64,000 nucleotides of DNA from Chishuiella changwenlii. GTDB lineage: Bacteria; Bacteroidota; Bacteroidia; Flavobacteriales; Weeksellaceae. The notes under the pieces are model-generated. The model searched no databases. It worked only from the letters and a program-made list of their open reading frames with translations, and was not told the origin of the DNA. Below are positions 17,726 through 25,785 of the stretch, in pieces. Every line of letters begins with the position of its first letter. The first letter of the stretch is position 1. Made by a program: the position numbers and the translations under genes. The DNA lies in the NCBI RefSeq assembly GCF_900142565.1, contig NZ_FRBH01000012.1:1-64000 (forward strand). The letters run 5' to 3'.

Positions 17726-18232
17726 TTATGCTATCCAAGAAAAATATATTTTCTTAATAAACCATGTAGTATATCTTTTTTCCATAAGATAAAATTTACC
17801 AAAACCATCCCAACCACTAGAGTAATTTTCTATGTACACTAATTTTAAATTAGATGAAATTTCAGTATTCAGAATATTAGAAAATTGTGTTACACCAAAA
17901 GGTATTTTGTTATAATTTTTGTAATTATATTTTGTTATATCTTTTTCATAGAATACCTCGTGTTCTCGATTTATATAAATATGATCTATATTTTTGAAAG
18001 TTGATTGATCTTTAAAAGAACATAGTAATTCATTCTTTTTAAAATCAATTCCTCCTTCACAAAGTAGTTTTTTATATTTATCATATTGTATAAGCTGATA
18101 ATTAAGAATTACAAGTCTCTTAGAATTATTTGGAAATTCATGATTTAATATTATTTCGTAAATACTATTCTGGCCAGTATTTTGAGCAAACAAAAAAGAG
18201 CTAAACAATATAATTAATATACATTTTTTCAT
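17726..18232 (-). CDS. Small secreted protein of unknown function
   Basis: 168 residues with a clear signal peptide (MKKCILIILFSSFLFAQ). The mature domain is mixed alpha/beta with no recognised motif; it contains SSGWDGFGKFYLME and ends in aromatic residues (WFIKKIYFSWIA). One base separates it from the upstream two-membrane-helix gene, so they are co-transcribed and perhaps translationally coupled. Function unknown. Confidence 0.6.
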   Translation of the reverse strand: MKKCILIILFSSFLFAQNTGQNSIYEIILNHEFPNNSKRLVILNYQLIQYDKYKKLLCEGGIDFKKNELLCSFKDQSTFKNIDHIYINREHEVFYEKDITKYNYKNYNKIPFGVTQFSNILNTEISSNLKLVYIENYSSGWDGFGKFYLMEKRYTTWFIKKIYFSWIA

Positions 18233-18233
18233 G

Positions 18234-18671
18234 TTAACTCTTATTTATGAAGAGCTTATAATACGTAACCGAAATTACTATGACAGTTGAAATAAAAAAT
18301 AAAATTCTTAACGTCATTTCGTAATCTTTGTAAGAAGTTAAAATGAAATGATACGATTTATTATTCGAAAAAACTTCAAATTCATTGTTTTGAGGTTTCT
18401 TTGATAAGTAACTTCCCTTTTTTATAACATCACTATTTGTAAAATCTTCTAATAATATTGGATAATTTCCACAATCTGTTTGTATTTCTGTATAAGTACC
18501 TCTACCTATAGCAGATTCAAGTTCTCTTGTATTTTCAATTTTACACGTAACTGTTTCTTTCTCGAAAAAATTGTTTAATTGACTGTTTATATCTCGGAAA
18601 ACATTATAAATCATTAATTGTGTTCCAATTAAAGTTAAACAAGAGACTACTATAAATAAATATCTAATCAT
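18234..18671 (-). CDS. Small protein with two membrane helices, unknown function
   Basis: 145 residues. A membrane helix at about 4-24 and another at about 120-140 flank a loop of about 95 residues with two cysteines (VTCKIENT, TDCGNYPILL). The layout resembles DUF3592-like proteins, with a beta-rich extracytoplasmic domain between two helices. This is structural resemblance only. It is the second gene of the cluster. Confidence 0.55.
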   Translation of the reverse strand: MIRYLFIVVSCLTLIGTQLMIYNVFRDINSQLNNFFEKETVTCKIENTRELESAIGRGTYTEIQTDCGNYPILLEDFTNSDVIKKGSYLSKKPQNNEFEVFSNNKSYHFILTSYKDYEMTLRILFFISTVIVISVTYYKLFINKS

Positions 18672-18682
18672 TATTTTTTTGT

Positions 18683-18973
18683 TTAAAAAAATCCTGTTTT
18701 TTTTATTTCTTCTATTAATTTATCTGGTTTAAATGTTCTAAATATAATTTTAGAATTATACTTTGATTTATTATGTTTAATAACAACTCCTTTCTCAAAA
18801 AAGTCATAATTGGGTATAATATCAATAATATCTTCTGAAGTAAATACTAATTTAAAAAAGAGAGAGTGATTAATTATCAAGCTATCTTCACGGATAACTA
18901 TTTGTGCAAGTGGAGAAGTCATTCTAATTGCTCCTAATATCAATCCTCCGGATTGTGTATGAAAATTTTCCAT
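18683..18973 (-). CDS. Small PH-like domain protein, first gene of the island cluster
   Basis: 96 residues, soluble. The pattern SPLAQIVIREDSLIINHSL, then FTSEDIIDIIPNYDFF and FRTFKPDKLIEEIKK, suggests a small bacterial PH-like fold (beta strands followed by one C-terminal helix). The family is not certain. It is the first gene of the six-gene cluster, 45 bp downstream of duplicated segment copy 1, which contains a terminator insulating it from the genes upstream. Confidence 0.55.
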   Translation of the reverse strand: MENFHTQSGGLILGAIRMTSPLAQIVIREDSLIINHSLFFKLVFTSEDIIDIIPNYDFFEKGVVIKHNKSKYNSKIIFRTFKPDKLIEEIKKTGFF

Positions 18974-19017
18974 AGATGTAAATTATTATTAAGATAAATT
19001 AATACTTATAAAATACA

Positions 19018-19180
19018 ATTTATATTATTAAATAAAGCTAATTCGCTCGTAATAAATTTATTAAAAACACAAAAATCTAGATTTTCTATATAACAAACTC
19101 TATATTAAGCATTTAATTTAAGAACTATAAATAAAAAGAGATTAGAAATAATGCTAATCTCTTTTTATTTATATGATCTT
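19018..19180. repeat. Duplicated segment, copy 1
   Basis: The first 92 bp (19018-19109) are identical to 20122-20213. The next about 70 bp match with a handful of changes. The segment includes the terminator at 19133-19166. Confidence 0.9.
19133..19166. terminator. Bidirectional intrinsic terminator in duplicated segment copy 1
   Basis: 13-bp stem AAAAAGAGATTAG (19133-19145) and its complement (19154-19166) around an 8-nt loop. Confidence 0.85.
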
Positions 19181-19309
19181 TTGTTATAATTGTAAACCCA
19201 ACCTAGCGCTAGTATCCTGCTCGTGTTCGCATTATCTATACACATCAATTTATAAAACGTGTTCCTTTTAAAGGTATGAGCTAGACACTCACACCAGCAG
19301 GGAAATTAA

Positions 19310-19843
19310 TTACTCATTCAAAACTCCAGTTTCAATAAAATTATTAACCCTTTCTTCCCTAATTAATGGATTTTCGTTAATCTCTCCATAATTTATATAG
19401 TAATATTTAAATGTAAAATTATAAATACTCCCTTTCAAAAAAAGAAAATTAGGAAAACTCTGTCTACTAAAATTATAATTTTTAGCTTTATTATTATAAT
19501 CTTTTACTAAGCTATTCAATAAAGAATTTATAGAATCTGTATCATGAGAATATTTATCTATATAAAACTCATTTTCTTGAATTTTAATATTATTTTGAGT
19601 AGTCTCCTTATAAATATTATTTCTTTCAACATAAAAATTAATACTATCATTTAACAAACTTTTCTTGTATAAATAGGCATTTTTATCATTTATATTAGTT
19701 AGTAAATGAATCCAAGATTTATTTACTTCATCATATTTATTTTCAAATGATTTTATTGTAAAATATTTAATACAATAAGTTATTGAAAAACAGAAAATAA
19801 AAAAAATAAATAACGAAATTAAGCATCCTTTTAAAGTTTTCAT
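19310..19843 (-). CDS. LemA-like membrane-anchored protein
   Basis: 177 residues. A membrane helix (about 7-27, LISLFIFFIFCFSITYCI) is followed by a mostly helical extracytoplasmic domain. The C-terminal pattern LLNSLVKDYNNKAKNYNF, then FPNFLFLKG, then aromatic residues and NENP, echoes the LemA family (YN..YN..FP..F..NP). The N-terminal NKSWIHLLTNINDKNAYL fits the same fold. Similarity is weak, so the call is tentative. The gene lies between the two copies of the duplicated segment and is followed by a GAGC...CTC motif, as is the gene remnant upstream. Confidence 0.5.
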   Translation of the reverse strand: MKTLKGCLISLFIFFIFCFSITYCIKYFTIKSFENKYDEVNKSWIHLLTNINDKNAYLYKKSLLNDSINFYVERNNIYKETTQNNIKIQENEFYIDKYSHDTDSINSLLNSLVKDYNNKAKNYNFSRQSFPNFLFLKGSIYNFTFKYYYINYGEINENPLIREERVNNFIETGVLNE

Positions 19844-19944
19844 GAATATTAAGTTTATAATTGGGTTTTATTTAAAAATTTAATTTAATCAGTTTTTATC
19901 ATTATTTACCTATTATAAAAATTCCTCAACATTATCCTTTACAC

Positions 19945-19970
19945 GAGCGAGACGCTCGCGCAAGCAGGGG
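19945..19970. repeat. GC-rich hairpin motif after gene ends in the island
   Basis: CGAGCG-AGA-CGCTCG forms a perfect 6-bp hairpin. The motif at 19945-19970 and a degenerate version at 19278-19302 both sit within about 12 bp of the stop codon of a minus-strand island gene, and both end in AGCAGGG. Confidence 0.65.
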
Positions 19971-19981
19971 ATTAATCCATT

Positions 19982-20122
19982 TTATTCATTACCTACTGAA
20001 TATGCTTGAATTTTATTAATGTCCATTAACTCAACATTCGTAATCTTATTTTTCTTTAAGATGTTTTGCACTTTATGGGTACAAAAAACTAGCACTGTTC
20101 CATCAGGACTAAAAAAATCTGA
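19982..20122 (-). pseudogene. Truncated immunity-like gene (C-terminal 46 codons)
   Basis: The minus strand encodes an open stretch ending in a stop codon at 19982-19984. It includes SDFFSPDGTVLVFCTHKVQ and ILKKNKITNVELMDI. That pattern resembles the C-terminus of DUF1629/Imm43-type proteins, immunity partners of polymorphic toxins (family resemblance from memory). The coding match begins exactly where copy 2 of the duplicated segment ends (20122). Continuing the frame into the repeat meets stop codons at once. There is no start codon, so this is a remnant. Confidence 0.5.
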
Positions 20123-20285
20123 TTTATATTATTAAATAAAGCTAATTCGCTCGTAATAAATTTATTAAAAACACAAAAATCTAGATTTTCTATATAACAA
20201 ACTCTATATTAAGTATTTAATTTAATAATTATAAATAAAAAGAGATTAGCATAATGCTAATCTCTTTTTATAATTCATATGATCT
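20122..20285. repeat. Duplicated segment, copy 2
   Basis: Direct repeat of 19018 to about 19180, with 92 identical bases at its left end. It lies 42 bp downstream of the chaN-like stop codon, so it was probably the native terminator region of that gene. Confidence 0.9.
20237..20269. terminator. Intrinsic terminator after the ChaN-like gene
   Basis: 13-bp stem (20237-20249 and 20257-20269) with a 7-nt loop and A/T ends. It is in copy 2 of the duplicated segment. Confidence 0.85.
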
Positions 20286-20327
20286 TCTATCTTATTTCAG
20301 TATATATAGATAAAGAATTTATTTTCA

Positions 20328-21206
20328 TTAAAACGTTTTTGGTGATGCTGAAGGAAAGACAATTATAAATTCTGTTGGAACATAACTTTCATCTTTTGCT
20401 TTATCAATAGAAAGTGTACCGTCTTGTGCTTCTAAAACTTCTATTACAGCAATTTTTAAATTTGGATTTGCTTTCTTTAAAAACCAATAAATTCCTCCGT
20501 AACTTTTAGAATGATAATCACCATTATAATGAATAAATAAATTCCCCGATTTTTGATTTAATAAAATAGATTCTGCCATGGTAACATCTTTTAATGCTTG
20601 AGCTGCTACAAATTGTTTAGCTCTTAATCCAGCATGATCGCCCATCATTTTTATCATTTCTGGATAACCTGGTGCATCATAATCTATTTCGAAAGGAAGT
20701 TTTGCTATGTATTTTTTATCGGTATCGGCAATTGTATCCAAGCTCGATAATCCGTTTTTAGAAACATAAGAAGCAAATTTTCGTGTAACATTAGTTGCTA
20801 TAAAAGGAAGTTTTTTCTCTTTTGCAAAATCTACTAAAGGTTTATAATCTGTTTTATAGTTTTGCCATAGATTTGTACTAGACTGAAAAGTTTTATCATC
20901 TGTTTTATTTGTTAAATAACTTGTTAAGGCTTCTTGCTGATGACGCTCGAACATTTCGGCTCCTAAAGTTATTTGACCATTCTTTTTTTGATATAAAGCT
21001 TTTGTTGTTTCTAATTGTAACCAATGGTTAACGGCATTATTATGATGCTCACCAAAAAGAACGACGTCATATTTAGAAAGTTCTGAAATCATTTTTCCAA
21101 AATCTACTTTCTTTTCTTTTTGATTGTAGATTTGATAAACTTTTAATTCTTGTGCATTTACAAGTACTGTTAAGAGAAATAAGAAAGTAATTGCTATTTT
21201 TCGCAT
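20328..21206 (-). CDS. ChaN-family heme-binding-type protein
   Basis: 292 residues with signal peptide MRKIAITFLFLLTVLVNAQ. It has the ChaN/EreA-like fold marked by VVLFGEHHNN (GEHH at 52-55), LGAEMFERHQQ, a central helical hairpin region and HYNGDYHSKSYGGIYW near the end. Campylobacter ChaN binds heme at the outer membrane, and the family also relates to Tiki-type metallopeptidases. No lipobox is visible, so a periplasmic protein is expected. It is a single gene, and the island starts directly downstream of it. Heme or iron use is inference from the family. Confidence 0.8.
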   Translation of the reverse strand: MRKIAITFLFLLTVLVNAQELKVYQIYNQKEKKVDFGKMISELSKYDVVLFGEHHNNAVNHWLQLETTKALYQKKNGQITLGAEMFERHQQEALTSYLTNKTDDKTFQSSTNLWQNYKTDYKPLVDFAKEKKLPFIATNVTRKFASYVSKNGLSSLDTIADTDKKYIAKLPFEIDYDAPGYPEMIKMMGDHAGLRAKQFVAAQALKDVTMAESILLNQKSGNLFIHYNGDYHSKSYGGIYWFLKKANPNLKIAVIEVLEAQDGTLSIDKAKDESYVPTEFIIVFPSASPKTF

Positions 21207-21286
21207 TTTATATTATTTAAATTAATTCTAAATTGTAACAAAATAACAACTTTTTACACTAATAATAAAAACAAAATTAAACTACG

Positions 21287-22186
21287 ATGAATAAAGTACT
21301 AGAAATTAATCATCTTACTAAAAAATTTGGCAGCTTTACCGCTGTAAATGACATTAGTTTTTCGGTAGAAAAAGGAAATGTTTATGGATTACTTGGTCCA
21401 AACGGTAGTGGAAAGTCTACTACGCTAGGAATGATTTTAAATGCATTAAATCCTACAAATGGAAATTGGAAATGGTTTGAAGAAGAACCTAATAATAACT
21501 CTTTAAAAAGGATTGGAGCAATAATAGAAAGTCCAAAATTTTATCCTTATTTATCTGCTCATAAAAATTTAGAGATTGTTGCCGATATTAAAGAAGCTGA
21601 TTATTCTAAAATTGACGAGAAATTAGAATTAGTAGGGTTATTGGAACGAAAAAAAGATAAATTTCAGCACTATTCATTAGGTATGAAACAACGTTTAGCT
21701 ATTGCTGGAGCATTGTTAAACGACCCTGAGGTTTTAATTTTAGATGAACCTACAAATGGCTTAGATCCACAAGGGATTATTCAAATTAGAGAATTAATCA
21801 TTAAAATTGCTGAACAAGGAACAACAATTATATTAGCAAGTCATTTGTTAGATGAAGTTGAGAAAGTTTGTTCTCATGTGGTTGTTCTTAATCAAGGAAA
21901 AATGCTTTATGCAGGTTCTGTAGAAGAAATGAATTCTAGTTTTGGAAGTATAGAAGTTGCTTCAACAAATATAGAGTCATTACAGAATGCCTTGTCTCAT
22001 CTTCCGTTTATTTCGACAATAAAAAATGAGAACAACAAAGTAATTGCTGTTTTAAATGAAGAAAAAGATCCAGCAGAAATTAATAAAATATTATTCGAAC
22101 AAGGTATTGTTGTTAGTCACTTAGTGAAACGTAAAGAATCGTTAGAACAACAATTTTTCCAATTAATTCAAAATCAAAAAAACTAG
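21287..22186 (+). CDS. ABC transporter ATP-binding protein
   Basis: 299 residues: the nucleotide-binding subunit of an ABC-2-type exporter. Walker A is GPNGSGKST (37-45), the signature is YSLGMKQRL, Walker B is VLILDEPTNGLDP and the switch His lies in LASHLLDEV. A C-terminal tail of about 80 residues is usual for bacitracin/lantibiotic-resistance-like or gliding-type ATPases. It is 1 bp from the permease gene. The substrate is unknown. Confidence 0.93.
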   Translation: MNKVLEINHLTKKFGSFTAVNDISFSVEKGNVYGLLGPNGSGKSTTLGMILNALNPTNGNWKWFEEEPNNNSLKRIGAIIESPKFYPYLSAHKNLEIVADIKEADYSKIDEKLELVGLLERKKDKFQHYSLGMKQRLAIAGALLNDPEVLILDEPTNGLDPQGIIQIRELIIKIAEQGTTIILASHLLDEVEKVCSHVVVLNQGKMLYAGSVEEMNSSFGSIEVASTNIESLQNALSHLPFISTIKNENNKVIAVLNEEKDPAEINKILFEQGIVVSHLVKRKESLEQQFFQLIQNQKN

Positions 22187-22187
22187 T

Positions 22188-23018
22188 ATGAAAAGATTAT
22201 TTAGCATAGAATGGAATAAAGTTTTTTATAATAAAGGAACAAGAATTTTTATTATCATCTACTTTATTATGATTATTTTAATGGGAATTACTTTACCTAA
22301 TTTTAAGCCAACTATTAGTGGTATGGAAGTAGATTTCATTAAATTAGGAGCGTTAGATTTTCCAGCTATTTGGCATAATATTGCTTGGTTAATTGGTTTT
22401 GGTAAATTCTTTTTAGCAATTATTGTTATCAATAATATTACAAACGAATACTCTTTCGGAACATTTAAACAAAATACAATTGATGGTTTAACTAAAACAG
22501 AATTTTTTGGTTCTAAAATAATATTAAATCTTATTATTACCTTATTTTCAAGTTTTGTTGTTGCAGCACTTGTTCTTGGTTTAGGAGCTTCTTTCAGCGA
22601 AAAATTTGATCTTGTAAATGGAATAGAATTTTTAGCAGGATATTTTGTAGAGATATTCGCGTACATCGTTTTCGCAATGTTCTTATCTTTCTTATTAAGA
22701 AAAAGTGCGTTTGCAATTTTATCACTTATCGTATTAAGTATTGGAGAATCTATTTTAAAAGGTGTAGAATTTTTTGTTCGATTTGGAAAAACTCCTCCAA
22801 AACCAGGTGAAGAATTTACATTCTTTACAAATTTTCTACCATTAAATTCTAATAGCGAGATTTTGGATTCTCCATCAATGGATATTCAAAGTCTTATGAG
22901 TGGAGGAAAATTATTTACACCAGATCATATACAATGGGAATTTTTCGGAACTAATGTTTTCTACATTTTCTTATTCCTTGGTTTAACATTGTTTATTATC
23001 AAGAAAAGAGATTTATAA
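22188..23018 (+). CDS. ABC-2-type transporter permease
   Basis: 276 residues with six predicted membrane helices: one near residues 20-36, a cluster between about 65 and 210, and the last at the C-terminus (FYIFLFLGLTLFIIKKRDL). It pairs with the ATPase directly upstream (1-bp gap). The EYSFGTFKQNTIDGLTKTEFFGSK segment after the second helix is the amphipathic coupling region common in ABC-2 permeases. The exported substrate cannot be inferred. Confidence 0.85.
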   Translation: MKRLFSIEWNKVFYNKGTRIFIIIYFIMIILMGITLPNFKPTISGMEVDFIKLGALDFPAIWHNIAWLIGFGKFFLAIIVINNITNEYSFGTFKQNTIDGLTKTEFFGSKIILNLIITLFSSFVVAALVLGLGASFSEKFDLVNGIEFLAGYFVEIFAYIVFAMFLSFLLRKSAFAILSLIVLSIGESILKGVEFFVRFGKTPPKPGEEFTFFTNFLPLNSNSEILDSPSMDIQSLMSGGKLFTPDHIQWEFFGTNVFYIFLFLGLTLFIIKKRDL

Positions 23019-23076
23019 ATTGTAATGATATTAAATACAAAAATTTAAACAATCATAATTTCATACAATCCGTTAT

Positions 23077-23115
23077 AAAAAAATGCCCCTTAAAATATTT
23101 TAAGGGGCATTTTTT
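23077..23115. terminator. Bidirectional intrinsic terminator
   Basis: A long stem around ATGCCCCTTAAAA/TTTTAAGGGGCAT with A/T tails. It serves the ABC permease gene (plus) and the convergent SDR gene, whose stop codon at 23114 touches the stem end. Confidence 0.88.
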
Positions 23116-23833
23116 ATGGATTTGTTGACCATAAAGAAGCCGAAGCTAAAAGCGCTCGTTTATTAAGTTTCAACATATCGACAATTAATTCTGCAAAATC
23201 TTCTGGTTGTAGAACTTTATCTGGATCACCATCAGTAATTTTTAAAACATCTTTTGACATTTCAGATGCAATTGTACTTGGTGTTAATGTAGAAACACGA
23301 ATATTTTTCTTTCTCAACTCAAACATTAAAGATTCTGACATTCCGATTAAACCAGCTTTAGATGCTGAATAAGCAGATGTAACAGCATTTCCTTTAAGAC
23401 CAGCTGTCGATGATACATTAATAATATCACCACTTCCTAAATCTACCATAGAAGGCAAAACAGCTTTAGATACATAATAAGGTCCGAAAAGATTAGTTTT
23501 TACGATTTCCTCCCATTCATCCTCGTCCATTTCTATAAAACTACCAAAAGCAGCAATACCTGCATTGTTTATTAAAATATCAAATGCTCCGAAAGAATTG
23601 ATCAACGTTTCAATTTCTTTTTTTACTTCTCCTTTATCTGCTACATTAAAAACAGAATAAGTTGCTTTTACACCTAATTTTTCAATTTCATTTACAGTTT
23701 CCTCTAATGTATTTTTATTACGTCCAGTTATGGCTACATCAACTCCTTCATTTGCTAATGCCAAAGCAATAGCTTTACCTAAACCTCTACTTCCTCCTGT
23801 CACTAAGGCTTTTTTTCCTTTTATTGATTGCAT
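23114..23833 (-). CDS. Short-chain dehydrogenase/reductase (FabG-like)
   Basis: 239 residues, classical SDR. The cofactor motif is TGGSRGLG (12-19), followed by NNAG and the active-site Ser with YSASK. The basic residues after the first strand (ITGRNKN) suggest NADP(H). It resembles 3-oxoacyl-ACP reductases, but no fatty-acid genes are near, so an alternative carbonyl substrate is equally likely. It is transcribed alone and divergent from the DUF1294 gene, each with its own -7 box. Confidence 0.88.
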   Translation of the reverse strand: MQSIKGKKALVTGGSRGLGKAIALALANEGVDVAITGRNKNTLEETVNEIEKLGVKATYSVFNVADKGEVKKEIETLINSFGAFDILINNAGIAAFGSFIEMDEDEWEEIVKTNLFGPYYVSKAVLPSMVDLGSGDIINVSSTAGLKGNAVTSAYSASKAGLIGMSESLMFELRKKNIRVSTLTPSTIASEMSKDVLKITDGDPDKVLQPEDFAELIVDMLKLNKRALLASASLWSTNP

Positions 23834-23862
23834 AGTTTATTATTATTTTGAGATATTGTATT

Positions 23863-23870
23863 CAAATTTA
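23863..23870 (-). promoter_or_regulatory. -7 element (TAAATTTG) of the SDR gene
   Basis: TAnnTTTG match on the minus strand, 29 bp upstream of the SDR ATG. Confidence 0.55.
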
Positions 23871-23905
23871 TATAAATGTTTAAAAAACAGAAATTAGATT
23901 TCTGT

Positions 23906-23913
23906 TATATTTG
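23906..23913 (+). promoter_or_regulatory. -7 element (TATATTTG) of the DUF1294 gene
   Basis: TAnnTTTG match 19 bp upstream of the ATG at 23933; divergent from the SDR promoter. Confidence 0.6.
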
Positions 23914-23932
23914 CGATAATATTTAGTTTATT

Positions 23933-24220
23933 ATGGAAAAATATATTTTTACTATCCTACTTTCTATTAATGTAATTTCTTACTTATTTTTCCGTCAAGA
24001 TAAAATAAATGCTAAAAATGGTAAATGGAGAATTTCTGAATTTACGTTACTTACGACTACATTATTTGGTGGAACAATAGGTTCTCTTTTATCCATGAAA
24101 ATATATCATCATAAGACGAAAAAAATCTCTTTTTTACTAAAATTATTTTTGATTATTTCTTTACAGTTAACCGTTTGCTATGTGCTATATACTTCGGATT
24201 TTAAACTATTTAAATTCTAA
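23933..24220 (+). CDS. DUF1294 small membrane protein
   Basis: 95 residues with three hydrophobic segments (about 4-19, 40-58, 70-88). It shows the DUF1294 pattern: QDKINAKNGKWRISE, then TTLFGGTIGSLLSMKIYHHKTKK. The family is a widespread small inner-membrane protein, sometimes fused to cold-shock domains; its function is unknown. The 3' end overlaps the convergent arfB gene by 11 bp. Confidence 0.85.
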   Translation: MEKYIFTILLSINVISYLFFRQDKINAKNGKWRISEFTLLTTTLFGGTIGSLLSMKIYHHKTKKISFLLKLFLIISLQLTVCYVLYTSDFKLFKF

Positions 24221-24602
24221 AATTTCGATTTTCTTTTTTCTCTGATTGTTGTTTTTTATCATCTAATCTTCTCATTTTAGATGCTTTTGATGGTTTGGTA
24301 GCTTTTCTTTTTTTAGGGATAATTAAAGCCTTTTTTACCAATTCTAAGATTTTAGTTGTCGCATTTTCTTTATTATCAAGCTGTGATCTGGACTCTTGTG
24401 AACTAACCTGAAGAAAACCTTCTGTATTTATTTTATTCTTTAATTTTACAAATAAAATTTCCTTTTCTTCTTCTGTAAAAAACATAGAATTCCCTATATG
24501 CCACTTTGCAGTAACCATTGTTTCTACCTTGTTTACATTTTGTCCTCCTGCTCCACTGCTTCTAGCTGTTTTATAGGAAATTTCTGAAGAAAAATTTTTC
24601 AT
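24210..24602 (-). CDS. arfB: ArfB-type alternative ribosome-rescue factor
   Basis: 130 residues. The peptidyl-tRNA hydrolase loop GAGGQNVNKVET carries the GGQ motif (about 18-20). A basic tail (KKRKATKPSKASKMRRLDDKKQ) inserts into the empty mRNA channel of stalled ribosomes in characterised ArfB. It lacks the codon-recognition domains of RF1/RF2. The length is close to the usual 140. It is 9 bp downstream of the MFS gene, so it may belong to the AKR-MFS transcript. It overlaps the DUF1294 gene tail to tail. Confidence 0.9.
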   Translation of the reverse strand: MKNFSSEISYKTARSSGAGGQNVNKVETMVTAKWHIGNSMFFTEEEKEILFVKLKNKINTEGFLQVSSQESRSQLDNKENATTKILELVKKALIIPKKRKATKPSKASKMRRLDDKKQQSEKKENRNFRI

Positions 24603-24611
24603 AACAAATCT

Positions 24612-25784
24612 TTATTTTTTTGAGAAAATTAAATGCGATAATAAACTTAATACTACAAAAAATATACCTACAAAAACAACTCCATTCCATTGGTATTTTG
24701 TCCAAGCATTCGCTGCAAAATAAGTACCTAAAGAACCTCCAATAAAATAACTTGTCATATAAACAGTATTTACTCTATTACTAGCTTTGGCATTTAAATT
24801 AAAAATAATTGTCTGATTAGATACATGCATAGATTGTAAACCAAGATCTATTAAAATTACACCAACTATTAATCCCCAATATGTAAATCCAAATTTAAAA
24901 AAGAATCCCCAAGAGATTAACATGATAATAATTGAATAAAATATTATTTTAGAAGTGGACAGGTATTTATTTATTCTTCCTACAAATGCAGCAGACAATG
25001 CACCTACAGCACCTATTAAACCAAAAGAACCCGCAACATCGCTACTTGCAAAAAACGGAGCTTCTTCTAAATGAAAAACAAGTGTTGTCCAAAATGCACT
25101 AAAAGAAGCAAAACCAGCCGCTCCTCTAAAAGATGCTAATCGTAGTTCTTTTTCAGTTTTTACAAGATCTATTATAGAATTCATTAATCCTTTGTAAGAT
25201 CCTTTATAATTAGGTTGTATTTCTGGTAAAAAAATGGAGATTAAAATCCATAAAATAAACATGACAAATGCAGCTATTAAATAAACAGCTCGCCAACCTA
25301 AATATTCACCTATAAAACCACTTAAAACACGTGAAAGTAAAATACCAATTAATAACCCACTCATCACCATACCTACAGTTTCAGCCTTCTTTTTTGGTTC
25401 TGATAATTCTGATGCCATCGGTATAAATATTTGTGGTATAACAGAAGTAAAACCTATTAAAAAACTTAATGGAAATAGCCATTCTACAGATGGAGAAAAA
25501 TACATTCCCAATAACGATAAAATGATAAAAAAGAAATCGATTACAATCAATTTCTTACGTTTTAATAAATCCCCTAATGGTATAATAAAAAGTAAACCAA
25601 ATGCATAACCTACCTGAGTAAGCATTGCAATATTCGATACTTCACTTTCATTTACATGAAAGTCTTTAGAAATCAAGGATAAAAGAGGTTGATTATAGTA
25701 ATTATTTGCGACAACTAAACCACTCCCAATAATCATTATCCATAAGACTATAGGAGTTAATTTAGGTTTTAATTCATGTTCCAT
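24612..25784 (-). CDS. Major facilitator superfamily transporter
   Basis: 390 residues with 12 predicted membrane helices and the MFS loop motif GDLLKRKKLI after helix 2. It resembles drug or arabinose-type efflux proteins (NNYYNQPLLSLISKDF, AMLTQVGYAFGLL at the N-terminus). It starts 1 bp after the aldo/keto reductase stop codon, so the two are co-transcribed. The substrate is unknown; export is more likely than import for this subgroup (inference). Confidence 0.88.
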   Translation of the reverse strand: MEHELKPKLTPIVLWIMIIGSGLVVANNYYNQPLLSLISKDFHVNESEVSNIAMLTQVGYAFGLLFIIPLGDLLKRKKLIVIDFFFIILSLLGMYFSPSVEWLFPLSFLIGFTSVIPQIFIPMASELSEPKKKAETVGMVMSGLLIGILLSRVLSGFIGEYLGWRAVYLIAAFVMFILWILISIFLPEIQPNYKGSYKGLMNSIIDLVKTEKELRLASFRGAAGFASFSAFWTTLVFHLEEAPFFASSDVAGSFGLIGAVGALSAAFVGRINKYLSTSKIIFYSIIIMLISWGFFFKFGFTYWGLIVGVILIDLGLQSMHVSNQTIIFNLNAKASNRVNTVYMTSYFIGGSLGTYFAANAWTKYQWNGVVFVGIFFVVLSLLSHLIFSKK

Positions 25785-25785
25785 T

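Larger units (their letters stand above)
18974..19309. other. Intergenic region of the accessory island
   Basis: 336 bp without a gene. It contains copy 1 of the duplicated segment (19018 to about 19180), its terminator, and a GC-richer stretch (about 19200-19302). That stretch ends in a degenerate copy of the GAGCGAGACGCTCGCGC-type motif (19278-19302), found directly downstream of the LemA-like gene. Confidence 0.7.
19844..20327. other. Intergenic region with gene remnant and duplicated segment
   Basis: 484 bp without an intact gene. It holds the GC-rich hairpin motif (19945-19970), a 46-codon coding remnant on the minus strand (19982-20122) and copy 2 of the duplicated segment with its terminator (20122 to about 20285). 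No promoter was recognised for the downstream LemA-like gene. Confidence 0.7.

Noticed and set aside
16695-20327. Prophage or integrative element
   Set aside because: No integrase, transposase, phage structural gene or tRNA attachment site is seen; only a local duplication and small genes are present.
22259-22666. 135-codon minus-strand frame inside the ABC permease gene
   Set aside because: The plus strand encodes a permease coupled to its ATPase; the antisense frame shows no motif or promoter.
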